A stretch of 64,000 nt of DNA from a virus, in the IMG/VR virus record IMGVR_UViG_3300009184_000038, positions 1 to 64,000 of that record; one strand, given 5' to 3'. Position 1 is the first letter of the stretch; each line of letters opens with the position of its first letter. Below are positions 22,876 through 30,674 of this stretch, piece by piece. Below the pieces are notes generated by a model. The model was not told the origin of the DNA and searched no databases. It saw nothing but the letters and a program-made list of their open reading frames with translations. A program made the translations under genes and the position numbers.

Positions 22876-23285
22876 CACTTCACCTCCGGTGTCGCGCCGC
22901 CAAGAAAATTCATCTTCTTTAACGTCAGCGTGATTGCACTCTCTATTGATTTGCGGTCTTGGTCAGTGAGCATGAATTTGGCTTCAGGTGGCTCGGGCAG
23001 TGGCATCCAGTGCGAAGCACACCACGCTCCGCGCTCGGTAGAGAACCAGCCGCCACGCTTGTTAAATGTGGCTTCGCCAACCTGTCCAGTCATGCCGCCA
23101 CCTTCAAAGCAGGCGATCACACTTTGCCCGTCTTCGGGCAGTTGCTCCGAAACAGGAATCCAGCAGCGTTCTTTTCGCAGCCGCTTGATTTCAACAACAG
23201 CATCTTCCAGAAGCGGCGGCGCGTCTGTGTCCCAGAACGTGTCGTGCCGAAATGACTCCTCTATGCGTTCGACGATGTCAGTCAT
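22875..23285 (-). CDS. DUF551-containing protein
   Basis: 136 residues. CWIPVSEQLPEDGQSVIACF (about residues 41-60) and SHWMPLPEPP (about 90-99) are the two ends of DUF551, a small domain common in phages with no established role. C-terminus has LTDQDRKSIESAI, related to the LTDEER motif of the adjacent family. Confidence 0.85.
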   Translation of the reverse strand: MTDIVERIEESFRHDTFWDTDAPPLLEDAVVEIKRLRKERCWIPVSEQLPEDGQSVIACFEGGGMTGQVGEATFNKRGGWFSTERGAWCASHWMPLPEPPEAKFMLTDQDRKSIESAITLTLKKMNFLGGATPEVK

Positions 23286-23614
23286 TCGGCACCTCGTGTT
23301 CCTTGTATGACTCGACTCCTCAGTCTTTCAAGTTCCTCTTCCGCCCTTGCGAGCCTCACCGCCACCGCCCGATACGGATCAGGCTGAAAGCTGTCGCCGG
23401 TTCTCTTGTGGACGAACTCGCCGCAGATGCTGTCTCGCGACGTGCGAGGGTGCTTCCACTCCAAGGCTCCCAGCACCGGGATAGACGGCGGATAGCGGTA
23501 GCACTCGCCGACCTTCTCGTCGCCGTCCACGGCAAACCATCCACAGTTCTCGCAGACTTTGCGGCTCTTGCCCTGCTCGTCGGCGAGCTTCTTGATTTGC
23601 TCGAAGTCTTTCAT
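23282..23614 (-). CDS. hypothetical Cys-containing protein
   Basis: 110 residues from ATG 23614 (GGGGAAAG upstream, ATGA with previous stop). KVCENCGWFAVDG (CxxC), ECYRYPP, then SICGEFVHKR, a pattern of small zinc or [Fe-S]-like modules; C-terminal coiled coil (LARAEEELERLRSRV). Confidence 0.68.
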   Translation of the reverse strand: MKDFEQIKKLADEQGKSRKVCENCGWFAVDGDEKVGECYRYPPSIPVLGALEWKHPRTSRDSICGEFVHKRTGDSFQPDPYRAVAVRLARAEEELERLRSRVIQGTRGAE

Positions 23615-23865
23615 GTCTTTCCCCAGTGAAACATCATGACTCCGATTGCCATGCACGACAGGCCAATAGGCATCGACATGAACAGCCAGACAAACGGCAA
23701 CGCAGCACCGGCACTCAAGTCTTTATCGATCGGACACGCAAGGACGTTGATGATGTACCAATTTAGGTACGGCTGGTTGAGCGTGAAGAGCGGGGCGGGC
23801 CACGCCACCAAGCATGCGCCGAGGCATAGAAGGACGAAGCCGATGAAGGTGGCGAGACTCTTCAT
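23611..23865 (-). CDS. two-span membrane protein
   Basis: 84 residues from ATG 23865. Membrane segments FIGFVLLCLGACLVAWPAPL and VWLFMSMPIGLSCMAIGVMM. Small size and two spans would also fit a holin, but it lies far from the peptidase. ATGA coupling on both sides. Confidence 0.62.
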   Translation of the reverse strand: MKSLATFIGFVLLCLGACLVAWPAPLFTLNQPYLNWYIINVLACPIDKDLSAGAALPFVWLFMSMPIGLSCMAIGVMMFHWGKT

Positions 23866-24215
23866 GCCCAAGTCACCGTGATCCTCATGAGTTCGCCCGC
23901 AGTCACAGCGTAGCTCACGTTGATTGGGCGCAGCTTCTTGGTGTATGTCTCGACCATCAAAGTGTCGTCCCCATTCTTGCCGCCGGGGGCGTGAACGTAC
24001 TCGACCTCGCAGTGCATTAGGCCGTCGTAGGTCTGGTGGCATGAGATCGAGGTGACGTGACACTCCTTGAGCATCGAGAGCAGATCGTTCTGCACCGCGA
24101 GCGGCTTAGGCAGTGCCTTGCCAGTCGCGACCTCTGTTCCAGTCGGCAGCTTCACGCCACTGGCGATAGCCGTCGTCACTGCCATCAGCGAACCGAGAAA
24201 GCCTCTGCGATCCAT
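23862..24215 (-). CDS. exported protein with Tat-type signal
   Basis: 117 residues from ATG 24215, overlapping the upstream stop as TAATG. MDRRGFLGSLMAVTTAIASG is a twin-arginine-type leader. Mature part: LSMLKECHVTSISCHQTYDG and HCEVEYVHAPG. Second Tat-type leader in this cluster; no recognised domain. Confidence 0.65.
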   Translation of the reverse strand: MDRRGFLGSLMAVTTAIASGVKLPTGTEVATGKALPKPLAVQNDLLSMLKECHVTSISCHQTYDGLMHCEVEYVHAPGGKNGDDTLMVETYTKKLRPINVSYAVTAGELMRITVTWA

Positions 24216-24373
24216 TACTTCACCTTCCCTTTCGGCGCTTTCCAAAACTTAGGGTCGTCGAACTTCTTGAACATCTCTAGCAGCATCGGCCTTTCGATCT
24301 TCTCCCAACACTCCTTCGCGAGCTTTTCGTCGTCGCGGCACCACCAGTACGGGTCGATTGGCTTCTCGCTCAT
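24215..24373 (-). CDS. small hypothetical protein
   Basis: 52 residues read by hand. MSEKPIDPYWWCRDDEKLAK, LLEMFKKFDDPKFWKAP and a Lys-rich tail. The start is ATGA-coupled to the upstream gene and the stop TAATG-coupled to the next, so it is very likely translated. Confidence 0.68.
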   Translation of the reverse strand: MSEKPIDPYWWCRDDEKLAKECWEKIERPMLLEMFKKFDDPKFWKAPKGKVK

Positions 24374-24594
24374 CGGCCCTTCTCCATCTCAATGATCCTC
24401 TCATCAAGCGTCTTATTGACATCCCGCAACGCTTCGATCAGCACCCGCTGCTGCTTGTTCTCCTTGACCAACGCATGGAGCCTGTTCTCGCGATGCGCAT
24501 AGGTGCCCCGATGCCGCTCAAGCTCGGCCTGAAGCTCGCGAACGACGCGGCGATTAAAAAGCCAGTCAGTAAGCTGACCAATCATGTAGATCAT
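24370..24594 (-). CDS. small coiled-coil protein
   Basis: 74 residues. Hydrophobic N-terminus (MIYMIGQLTDWLFN) then a continuous heptad helix (VVRELQAELERHR through TLDERIIEMEKGR). Possibly membrane-associated at its N-terminus. ATGA-coupled. Confidence 0.65.
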   Translation of the reverse strand: MIYMIGQLTDWLFNRRVVRELQAELERHRGTYAHRENRLHALVKENKQQRVLIEALRDVNKTLDERIIEMEKGR

Positions 24595-24791
24595 GTTCGC
24601 TCCCAGGCGTTGACGGTCTCACTGTGACGCATGATCTGTTTGACCCGGTGGCCGTCGATCACCTCGTCCTTCCGGTAGACGTGGATGACGGCCCCAGCGG
24701 CCAGCGGCATCTCGATGCACTCGCGAAGCACGGGGCGGATAGCACCGTCGAGCGGGCCACCGACGAACTCGAGCTGGATGAAGTCTTTCAT
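24591..24791 (-). CDS. conserved small phage protein (GGPLDG type)
   Basis: 66 residues from ATG 24791 (an in-frame start at 24800 is possible). LEFVGGPLDGAIRPV and VIHVYRKDEV match a family of small phage proteins with a GGPxDG motif near the start and a Tyr-rich strand later; no function known. Confidence 0.72.
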   Translation of the reverse strand: MKDFIQLEFVGGPLDGAIRPVLRECIEMPLAAGAVIHVYRKDEVIDGHRVKQIMRHSETVNAWERT

Positions 24792-24857
24792 GGTTCTCAC
24801 TCGCGGGCCGGGGGCGGCGGCAGACGAGAACCGCCGCCCCCAGCGTGGCGAAGACGA

Positions 24858-25187
24858 TCAGTTGCCGCTGTAACGGAGGACGGCGAACCAGCCGCGGCGA
24901 GCCGGCGAGTAGCTCACGCCGCGTTCGACGATGCGGAGGCGGCCTCGGACGGCCTCGGAGTAGAAGCAAGCCGACTTCTCTGCGGCACTCGGGCTGACGG
25001 TCGAGAAACCGATGCCCTCTTTTTGGTTGCCCCTGAGAACTCGGCAATGCCTGAGCAAGCCCGTGCGGGCACAATCATCAGCCGTCTCCTGGGCACTGAC
25101 CACGGTGGTCGTCGTCACGATGACGTTCTCGGCCGAGGCGATTGTGGCGCAGCAGGCCACGGCGAAAGCAAGAAAAAAGGAACGCAT
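24858..25187 (-). CDS. secreted hypothetical protein
   Basis: 109 residues from ATG 25187: AGGAGG lies 7 bases upstream and the start gives a clear Sec signal peptide (FFLAFAVACCATIASA, cut before EN). A longer frame to 25259 would run through the promoter at 25231. Mature part: DCARTGLLRHCRVLRG, IGFSTVSPSAAEKSACF and a C-terminal ARRGWFAVLRY. Role at the envelope unknown. Confidence 0.75.
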   Translation of the reverse strand: MRSFFLAFAVACCATIASAENVIVTTTTVVSAQETADDCARTGLLRHCRVLRGNQKEGIGFSTVSPSAAEKSACFYSEAVRGRLRIVERGVSYSPARRGWFAVLRYSGN

Positions 25188-25230
25188 AGTCAATCCTCCT
25201 TGAAATGAAACGGGACACAAACCGGCAGGC

Positions 25231-25259
25231 ATTGTCTGCAACAGTAGTGTGACTGTCAA
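25231..25259 (-). promoter_or_regulatory. sigma70-like promoter on minus strand
   Basis: TTGACA (25259-25254), 17-base spacer, GACAAT (25236-25231), upstream of the secreted-protein gene. Best consensus -35 in the window. Confidence 0.65.
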
Positions 25260-25468
25260 GACTGATCCAACCCTTCGACGAACTTCCTCATCTCAGTCGC
25301 GTAGACCTCGACCGACTCTGCCAAGAGATAAGAAGCAGTCGCCAGACCGTGAGCATCAACTTGTTGCGCAGCCTTCGCAGTCGCCTTAATAGCCGGAATC
25401 GTCGTAGACAGCATCCTCTCAATGTTCATCATTCGCATAGCGATGAGGATTTTGTCTTCGGGTGTCAC
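25256..25468 (-). CDS. small helical hypothetical protein
   Basis: 70 residues from GTG 25468, overlapping the previous stop as GTGA. All-helical (NIERMLSTTIPAIKATAKAA, ESVEVYATEMRKFVEGL). Its end overlaps the promoter at 25231-25259. Unknown. Confidence 0.62.
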   Translation of the reverse strand: MTPEDKILIAMRMMNIERMLSTTIPAIKATAKAAQQVDAHGLATASYLLAESVEVYATEMRKFVEGLDQS

Positions 25469-25869
25469 TTGCGTGCCTCACGCCACGTCCCGTCTGGCTT
25501 CCGGTCGAAGCTCGCGTAGAGAATCCCCAGGCGGCTGGCGAGCGATACCATCGCCGGCCGGAACACGGCGACGAACTCGTGATCGCGGAACACGCCTTCC
25601 GTCCGCAGGCCGGCGGTGCAGAGCGTAGCCACGCCGCGGCGGCGGTAGGCCGGCGATACGAACGCCTCGAGCGTCGGTATCTCATTCCATGCCTCGCTCC
25701 TGGCCCAGCCAATGATCTCGCCTTGATCCAGGCAGATGGCGATCGTGCCGGTCACGGTGCCGCCGAGCAGTGCCCGCTGGAACTCGCTTTCCGGTCGCGT
25801 CAGGTGGTCGGCGATGAATCGACGCTCTGAGGGTCGCAGAAGGTCGGTCTTGAGAACGAATAGCTCCAT
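25465..25869 (-). CDS. GNAT-family N-acetyltransferase
   Basis: 134 residues. GEIIGWARSEAWNEIPTLEA then FVSPAYRRRGVATLCTAGLR, the acetyl-CoA pyrophosphate loop (RRxGxA) of GNAT enzymes. The C-terminus is short but complete for small phage members. Start ATG 25869 overlaps the phoH stop as TAATG. Substrate unknown. Confidence 0.82.
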   Translation of the reverse strand: MELFVLKTDLLRPSERRFIADHLTRPESEFQRALLGGTVTGTIAICLDQGEIIGWARSEAWNEIPTLEAFVSPAYRRRGVATLCTAGLRTEGVFRDHEFVAVFRPAMVSLASRLGILYASFDRKPDGTWREARK

Positions 25870-26543
25870 TACTTTTCAAGCTCCCGCAGCACGCCCTCGA
25901 TGATCGGGTGCCTGACAATGTCTGTGCCCTTGAACTCGACGACGCCAACGCCCTTCAGGCCCGACAACCGCTGCATCACGTCGATCAGACGCCGCTCGCT
26001 CCTGGGGAGGTCGGACTGGTCGGCATCGCCCGTGACGATGATCTGGCTGCCCGTACCGAGGCGGGTGAGAAAGAGCTTGAGTTGCCCGAACGTCGAATTC
26101 TGTGCTTCATCAAAAATCATGACAGAACGCGAGAATGTGCGGCCTCGAAGGTATGCGAGAGGCGCGATCTTCACCGCGCCGCTGATGCGGTCGCGGGTAT
26201 GGCCGCGCTTGCCGGCGATCCGCTCGAGCGCGTCGAAAAATGGCACGAGGTACGGGCCGACCTTCTCTTCTGCACTTCCAGGCAAGTAGCCGAGCTGCTC
26301 CGTCGCCACCGACGGTCGTGTGATCACGATGTTCTCCACCTTGCCGTCAACGAGCTGCTGGACGGCGTAACCGCTCGCCAAGTGTGTCTTCCCCGTGCCG
26401 GCTGGGCCGAGCACGAACGTAATCACGCTCCTGCTGATCACCTCGAGCGCGTGAGCCTGGGCCTTCGTGCGTGCGGCGTAGCCCTCCGGCGGCGGCGGCA
26501 GTGCGGGCTTCTTCTTGGATTGGCGTTCGCGCTTTCGGTTCAA
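25869..26543 (-). CDS. phoH: PhoH-like ATPase
   Basis: 224 residues from TTG 26543, chosen because GGAG lies 7 bases upstream and TTGA overlaps the methyltransferase stop. Walker A GPAGTGKT at 46-53, ITRPSV at 73-78, Walker B VMIFDEAQN at 141-149, then IVTGDADQSDLP. Basic N-terminal tail. PhoH proteins are common in phages; RNA-related helicase or nuclease-linked roles are proposed but the phage role is unsettled. Confidence 0.92.
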   Translation of the reverse strand: MNRKRERQSKKKPALPPPPEGYAARTKAQAHALEVISRSVITFVLGPAGTGKTHLASGYAVQQLVDGKVENIVITRPSVATEQLGYLPGSAEEKVGPYLVPFFDALERIAGKRGHTRDRISGAVKIAPLAYLRGRTFSRSVMIFDEAQNSTFGQLKLFLTRLGTGSQIIVTGDADQSDLPRSERRLIDVMQRLSGLKGVGVVEFKGTDIVRHPIIEGVLRELEK

Positions 26544-28966
26544 GTGTTGTCTCCTTTAGTGGCCTTATTAATGCGGTAACCGAGCCAGACCATGCACGGC
26601 ACGGCCATGCTGTTTCCGAGGGCGCGGTAGCGGGGGCCGTCGGCGGCTGGCTTCTTGCGGAAGATGATGTCTGTGTGTCCTGCGGGGAAGCCTTGCAGAT
26701 ACTCGCACTCGGATGGCGTGAGGCGGCGCACTTGCATGGAACTGCGGACGCTGGCGTCTGCGACGAACGTGTCCTGTGAGTCACGGCCACTTCCGAACAC
26801 CCCGCCCTTGCCCTGCGCACCAGCGGAAATCGCATACGCTGGGTCTGGGAATCCAGACGGAGTCGGCAAGCACACATTGACCGCGTCGGCTCGCCCGCCG
26901 CCGCCTGGATTCGTTAGGGAAGGAACGACGCCGTCCTTCATGATCTCCGGCACCTTGACGCCGTCCCGCGAGCGATTGGCGAAAGCCACAGCAACCATGT
27001 GCTTCGGCGGCTCGTGCCGCTCGTCCCAGCCATTCAAGCAAGCAGAAACGGCGGCCTCTTCGTATCGCGGAGCCTCTTCCTTACTGTGCGGGTTCGTCGC
27101 CTTGACGTAGGCGACGGCAGGCTGCGCGATATACGTCTGCTGGTGGCTCCCAGGCTCTGCACTGCACACGCTGGCGACATCAAGAATGCGAACCTCTTCT
27201 CGCTGGTTTTGGGTGAATGCGACGGCGTGCGGCTGACTTGCGTCCATCGTCGGAGAAAGCTCCTCCAGCGGATTGAAAGAGGGGTTCCGCAGTCGAACTC
27301 GTCCCTCCGCATCTGCACTAGGAGTTTTTGCGACCCCCTCTCTCCCGGCGTCACCTCGCAGCCCGTAGGCGACGGCCAACTGGCCGCCAGCGTTTGCGTT
27401 GCCGTCAACGTGCTGCATCGCCCGCATGGTCGGCGACAGCTCTGCGGTAGCATCGCCGCTGTAGTCCTTGGCCGTAAACGCGACGGCAGGCGTGTTGCAC
27501 CGCTGGAGCGGGCCAGTGCCCTCTTCTGTGATGCCCAGGCTATCATTGGCCTTGCCGTAGCCGCCGCCGTTCTGCCAGTTGAATCCCACGGCGTTTGCGG
27601 GCTGCGCGATCACGCATGACGGTCGGCTCGGCCTGTCTTCTCCCTCGGCCCGCAGCGTGCCCGCTATCTCGTCTTTCATCCAGAAACCTTGGCCGCTCTC
27701 CCGCATTGCGTGAGCCTGCGCGGTAGCACAGACAACCGTATCCTGATCGCCCTTGTCCGCATCGGCCGAAAGCGGCGGCGCGATATCTGATGGCTTGCCG
27801 TCCTTGCCTCGCGTGAAATGCGATGGCTTAAAGCAAGTCGCCTCGTCAAAGACACCCCCTGTGGTAACGATCGGCGTTTGGCCTTCGTCCACCGTCGTGT
27901 TCATGCCCTTGTGCATTCGATGCGTCAGCGGGTTGGCGACAGACGGCAAAAATGCGACCGCTGTATGCGTCCTGTCCGTTAAGCCCCCCCCCCTGTGAGC
28001 ACCATCAGAGAGAGTTCCAACAACATTAGGAACGCCGACAACTTCTCTCTCACCAAAAGCCGCAGAACCGCAGCCTTTGAAGTAGTGCGAGTCCAGCGTG
28101 CCTGCACACTGCCCGCTGATCCCCACCGCCGCCGGCCCCCTAGCGACCATGCTGCCAGCCACGCCGTCCTGCGTGATCTGCGGCTTGTACTGAGCATTCA
28201 CTCCTTGGTTGAACATGGCTCGGTCAAGGTAGCACGGCTCACCACCGACTCGAGGGCGTCCTTCAGTGCCGGCGGCAGCTCCTTGCCCCGCTTTGCTGCG
28301 CGACGGAGGATTCCCTCGCACGCTTTCGCGGAGAGAAAGTATCTCGGATGGACAGGCGTCGTCTCCAAGACTTGCGACAAGTTCACAAGGCACGGCAACG
28401 AGAAAGACTCGCCTACGCCTCTGAGCCACCCCAAAGAATTGGGCGTCAAGGATTCGATAACCCACTCGTCGGGTTTCTCCACAAACATAGCCTGCTTTAG
28501 GCCACTTACCTGTTTCAGTTTGAGGGGCTTCATCGCACCCAGCGAGCGCTCCGATGAGGCATCCAAAGGCGTTGTCCTTTGTTGAGAGGAGTCCAGGGAC
28601 ATTTTCGTAAACAGCAATTGCTGGCGGTCTTCCATGACGCTTTCTCACTTCATCTATGTGGTTCAGTAGCCTAACGTAGGCTAGCGTGATATTGCCTCTA
28701 TCATCATCCAGACTCTTGCGGAGACCGGCCACGCTGAACGCCTGACACGGCGGGCCTCCGACGAGGAGGTCGCACTCCGCAAGAATTTCTTCGGGCCATT
28801 CGGCGAACTTCGTCATGTCGCCGAGGTTCGGCACCTGGGGCCAGCGAGCCGCGAGCACGGCAGACGGGAACGCCTCGATCTCGCTGAATGCCAGCGGCGT
28901 CCAGCCAAACCCGTGGAATGCGACAGTGGCGGCCTCAATGCCGGAACAGATGCTGATGTAGTTCAT
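26540..28966 (-). CDS. DNA cytosine-C5 methyltransferase with a very large inserted region
   Basis: 808 residues. Catalytic half: ISICSGIEAATVAFHG (motif I), GGPPCQAFSVAG with Cys74 (IV), ENVPG at 121-125 (VI), AQRRRRVFLV (VIII). The C-terminal motifs IX-X appear only at 747-790 (RRLTPSECEYLQGFP, ALGNSMAVP). The roughly 530 residues between them consist of loose repeats built round VAGTL/VAPxL and AVAF-like blocks. This region should hold target recognition; normal enzymes have 80-150 residues here. Likely protects phage DNA from restriction. ATGA-coupled upstream. Confidence 0.9.
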   Translation of the reverse strand: MNYISICSGIEAATVAFHGFGWTPLAFSEIEAFPSAVLAARWPQVPNLGDMTKFAEWPEEILAECDLLVGGPPCQAFSVAGLRKSLDDDRGNITLAYVRLLNHIDEVRKRHGRPPAIAVYENVPGLLSTKDNAFGCLIGALAGCDEAPQTETGKWPKAGYVCGETRRVGYRILDAQFFGVAQRRRRVFLVAVPCELVASLGDDACPSEILSLRESVRGNPPSRSKAGQGAAAGTEGRPRVGGEPCYLDRAMFNQGVNAQYKPQITQDGVAGSMVARGPAAVGISGQCAGTLDSHYFKGCGSAAFGEREVVGVPNVVGTLSDGAHRGGGLTDRTHTAVAFLPSVANPLTHRMHKGMNTTVDEGQTPIVTTGGVFDEATCFKPSHFTRGKDGKPSDIAPPLSADADKGDQDTVVCATAQAHAMRESGQGFWMKDEIAGTLRAEGEDRPSRPSCVIAQPANAVGFNWQNGGGYGKANDSLGITEEGTGPLQRCNTPAVAFTAKDYSGDATAELSPTMRAMQHVDGNANAGGQLAVAYGLRGDAGREGVAKTPSADAEGRVRLRNPSFNPLEELSPTMDASQPHAVAFTQNQREEVRILDVASVCSAEPGSHQQTYIAQPAVAYVKATNPHSKEEAPRYEEAAVSACLNGWDERHEPPKHMVAVAFANRSRDGVKVPEIMKDGVVPSLTNPGGGGRADAVNVCLPTPSGFPDPAYAISAGAQGKGGVFGSGRDSQDTFVADASVRSSMQVRRLTPSECEYLQGFPAGHTDIIFRKKPAADGPRYRALGNSMAVPCMVWLGYRINKATKGDNT

Positions 28967-29106
28967 TTCTTCTTTGCCTTTTCCTTGGCGTTTTTGGCGA
29001 TATCAAGAGCGATGGCGACTGCCTGCTTGTGCGGACGACCAGCCTTCATCTCAGTCTTGATGTTCGCGCTGATTGTCTTCGGGCTATACCCCTTTTTGAT
29101 TGGCAT
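28963..29106 (-). CDS. small basic phage protein (DUF6496-like)
   Basis: 47 residues read by hand: MPIKKGYSPKTISANIKTEM, AGRPHKQAVAIALDIAKNA and a Lys tail. This pattern fits a small family of phage proteins with KGYS...ANI..E...G.P..QAVAIAL. Stop overlaps the methyltransferase start as ATGA. Function unknown. Confidence 0.75.
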   Translation of the reverse strand: MPIKKGYSPKTISANIKTEMKAGRPHKQAVAIALDIAKNAKEKAKKK

Positions 29107-29206
29107 TCTTGCCCTCCACGATGATTCGGAACTCGGAGCACCCGCACTTCGGACATGGCCCGTTGGTTTTCTTTGGCTCGTTGCAGCGATTGCAGAAGCG
29201 GTTCAT
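29084..29206 (-). CDS. small zinc-ribbon protein
   Basis: 40 residues. FCNRCNEPKKTNGPCPKCGC gives two CxxC pairs, a minimal zinc ribbon. The start is ATGA-coupled to the HNH gene; the 3' end overlaps the next start region by 23 bases. Confidence 0.65.
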   Translation of the reverse strand: MNRFCNRCNEPKKTNGPCPKCGCSEFRIIVEGKNANQKGV

Positions 29207-29835
29207 GGGAGTAGCCATTCTTCAAAGCCCCGCCACCCGATCTGAGCAGCCCACTGAACGCTTACGCCGCTAGGGAACTTCAGCCGTCCGTGCTTGTGAA
29301 TCTTGCTGTGACAGTCGGAGCACACTGTCAGGAGATCGGAAAGCTCTTCTCTGAATATGCTTTCGTATGCAACGTGATGGCACTGAATCTCTTCAGAGTC
29401 TCCGCACAGCACACACATCATTGAATCGTGCTCAAACCTTGCCGAACGAACAATCTGCCAATGCGGTGTCATGTAGTAAGCCGAACGCATCTCTGGAGTT
29501 ACTCTTGCAAGCGATGGCTTCTGCCTCGTGTCGGGCATGAAGTAAGGAGAGGCGTGGCTTCCGTCGCCCTTAATCAAAAAACCATGTGCATTTCGCAACT
29601 GCTCAACAACAGGCGCTAGCCTGCTGCCATCGCTCAGTTCGCTTTCGTAGACGCTTTTTTTCAAAAGGTCGCCTGACCTTAGTCGAGCAAGAACGTCGCA
29701 TTGAGCTTCGTCTCGCTGATGAAAGTCACGAGCTGTGTTTTTCAGCTCTTCCGCTGCCTCAAACGGAATGCAGGCAGACAAACACGAATCGATGCTGTTT
29801 TCGTATCCCATAATGCCCCCTGCCTCTGTGGTCAT
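29203..29835 (-). CDS. HNH endonuclease
   Basis: 210 residues from ATG 29835 (GAGGAAAGGG upstream). N-terminal 120 residues without a known domain; C-terminal TPHWQIVRSARFEHDSMMC, VLCGD, CHHVAYESIF, DLLTVCSDCHSKIH: a complete HNH motif with two CxxC pairs. Homing-type nuclease or recombination nuclease. Confidence 0.85.
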   Translation of the reverse strand: MTTEAGGIMGYENSIDSCLSACIPFEAAEELKNTARDFHQRDEAQCDVLARLRSGDLLKKSVYESELSDGSRLAPVVEQLRNAHGFLIKGDGSHASPYFMPDTRQKPSLARVTPEMRSAYYMTPHWQIVRSARFEHDSMMCVLCGDSEEIQCHHVAYESIFREELSDLLTVCSDCHSKIHKHGRLKFPSGVSVQWAAQIGWRGFEEWLLP

Positions 29836-30047
29836 TGCCCTTTCCTCTCCTCAAGCCAGTCAGCCGCCTTCTCAAGCCACGCGGCGACTCTCCGCAGGGC
29901 TTCTGGGTTTTCGCTGTAGTCGGGATCGCCTTCGCACGGCGGGAGCGTGTCGAACATGACATCGACATACGGCGTCGAATGCTCCTCGTCGCGACAGGTC
30001 AGCGAAAACCGCTCGTCGTCGATGTCGATTGGGGACGGTGGTTTCAT
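29832..30047 (-). CDS. small acidic hypothetical protein
   Basis: 71 residues. DIDDERFSLTCRDEEHS, CEGDPDYSENPEALRRVAAW, then a Trp/Glu helix. ATGA-coupled both sides. Unknown. Confidence 0.65.
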   Translation of the reverse strand: MKPPSPIDIDDERFSLTCRDEEHSTPYVDVMFDTLPPCEGDPDYSENPEALRRVAAWLEKAADWLEERKGQ

Positions 30048-30160
30048 TCGTCATCCCCCGTCATGTAGGGAAGCAGGCTGAAGTAAAAAACCGCCCCGAC
30101 GGCCACGAGCAGAGTCGTGACGTTAAGCCAGAGGCTCATGTGTGATTCGATTGGGGTCAT
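30044..30160 (-). CDS. 38-residue membrane peptide
   Basis: MTPIESHMSLWLNVTTLLVA, VGAVFYFSLLPY and a short acidic tail: one membrane span. Start overlaps the upstream stop (TGATG) and its stop overlaps the next start (ATGA). Confidence 0.6.
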   Translation of the reverse strand: MTPIESHMSLWLNVTTLLVAVGAVFYFSLLPYMTGDDE

Positions 30161-30402
30161 CACTCACCTCGCAGATAGCCGAGCCATGTGCGGGCCGGCT
30201 TCCGCAGCTCTTCGACCTCGTCGAGAAGGCTGTTGAGTGCCTTCTCGGCGTTCTCGAGGCGAACGGTCAGGGCCGCGACTGACTTCGTCAACGCGACGGC
30301 CATGCGGTCGGTCGATTCGCCTTCTTCGCGAAGGTCGTGAACCGCCTGGGCGATACCGGCGATCGTCTTTTCAACGCTGCACTCGGGCTTTTTCTTTGCC
30401 AC
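30160..30402 (-). CDS. small coiled-coil protein, GTG start
   Basis: 80 residues from GTG 30402 with GGAGG 7 bases upstream; a longer open frame lacks a start signal. Lys-rich start, then a heptad helix (VALTKSVAALTVRLENAEKA). Unknown. Confidence 0.65.
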   Translation of the reverse strand: MAKKKPECSVEKTIAGIAQAVHDLREEGESTDRMAVALTKSVAALTVRLENAEKALNSLLDEVEELRKPARTWLGYLRGE

Positions 30403-30452
30403 CAGAAATCCTCCGTGAATGAAACAACGAACGAGAACAGAAAGCCGGTCGA

Positions 30453-30641
30453 TCACGACGCGGCCTCCTCCGTTTTCGGAGGGGCGCGGTAGATCAGTTC
30501 CTCGCGGATGATCTTGACGTGCTTGGGTGCGTCGATGACGAGCCTGACCGTCTTGCCTACGACAGACTCGACCGTGATCTCGATGCGAGGCCGATCCAGA
30601 ATGAGCTTCTGGCCGGGGCGACGAGTTAAGCAAAGTGCCAT
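30453..30641 (-). CDS. csrA: CsrA/RsmA-like RNA-binding translational regulator
   Basis: 62 residues, normal CsrA length. LTRRPGQKLIL (strand 1), IEITVESVVGKTVRLVIDAP (strands 2-4 with the IDAP turn) and VKIIREEL with Arg46 corresponding to the conserved RNA-binding Arg44 of CsrA. CsrA dimers bind GGA in mRNA leaders, often over the Shine-Dalgarno. The replacement of MLVL by MALC at the N-terminus is a mild change in an RNA-contact strand. It stands alone just before the replication operon's small genes. Confidence 0.9.
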   Translation of the reverse strand: MALCLTRRPGQKLILDRPRIEITVESVVGKTVRLVIDAPKHVKIIREELIYRAPPKTEEAAS

Positions 30642-30674
30642 GTGGGAATCCTTTCCGCTGTGGTGATCAGTAGC

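Noticed and set aside
28665-28673. Copy of AGTAGCCTA similar to the operator candidate
   Set aside because: It lies inside conserved coding sequence of the methyltransferase and lacks the second half of the palindrome.
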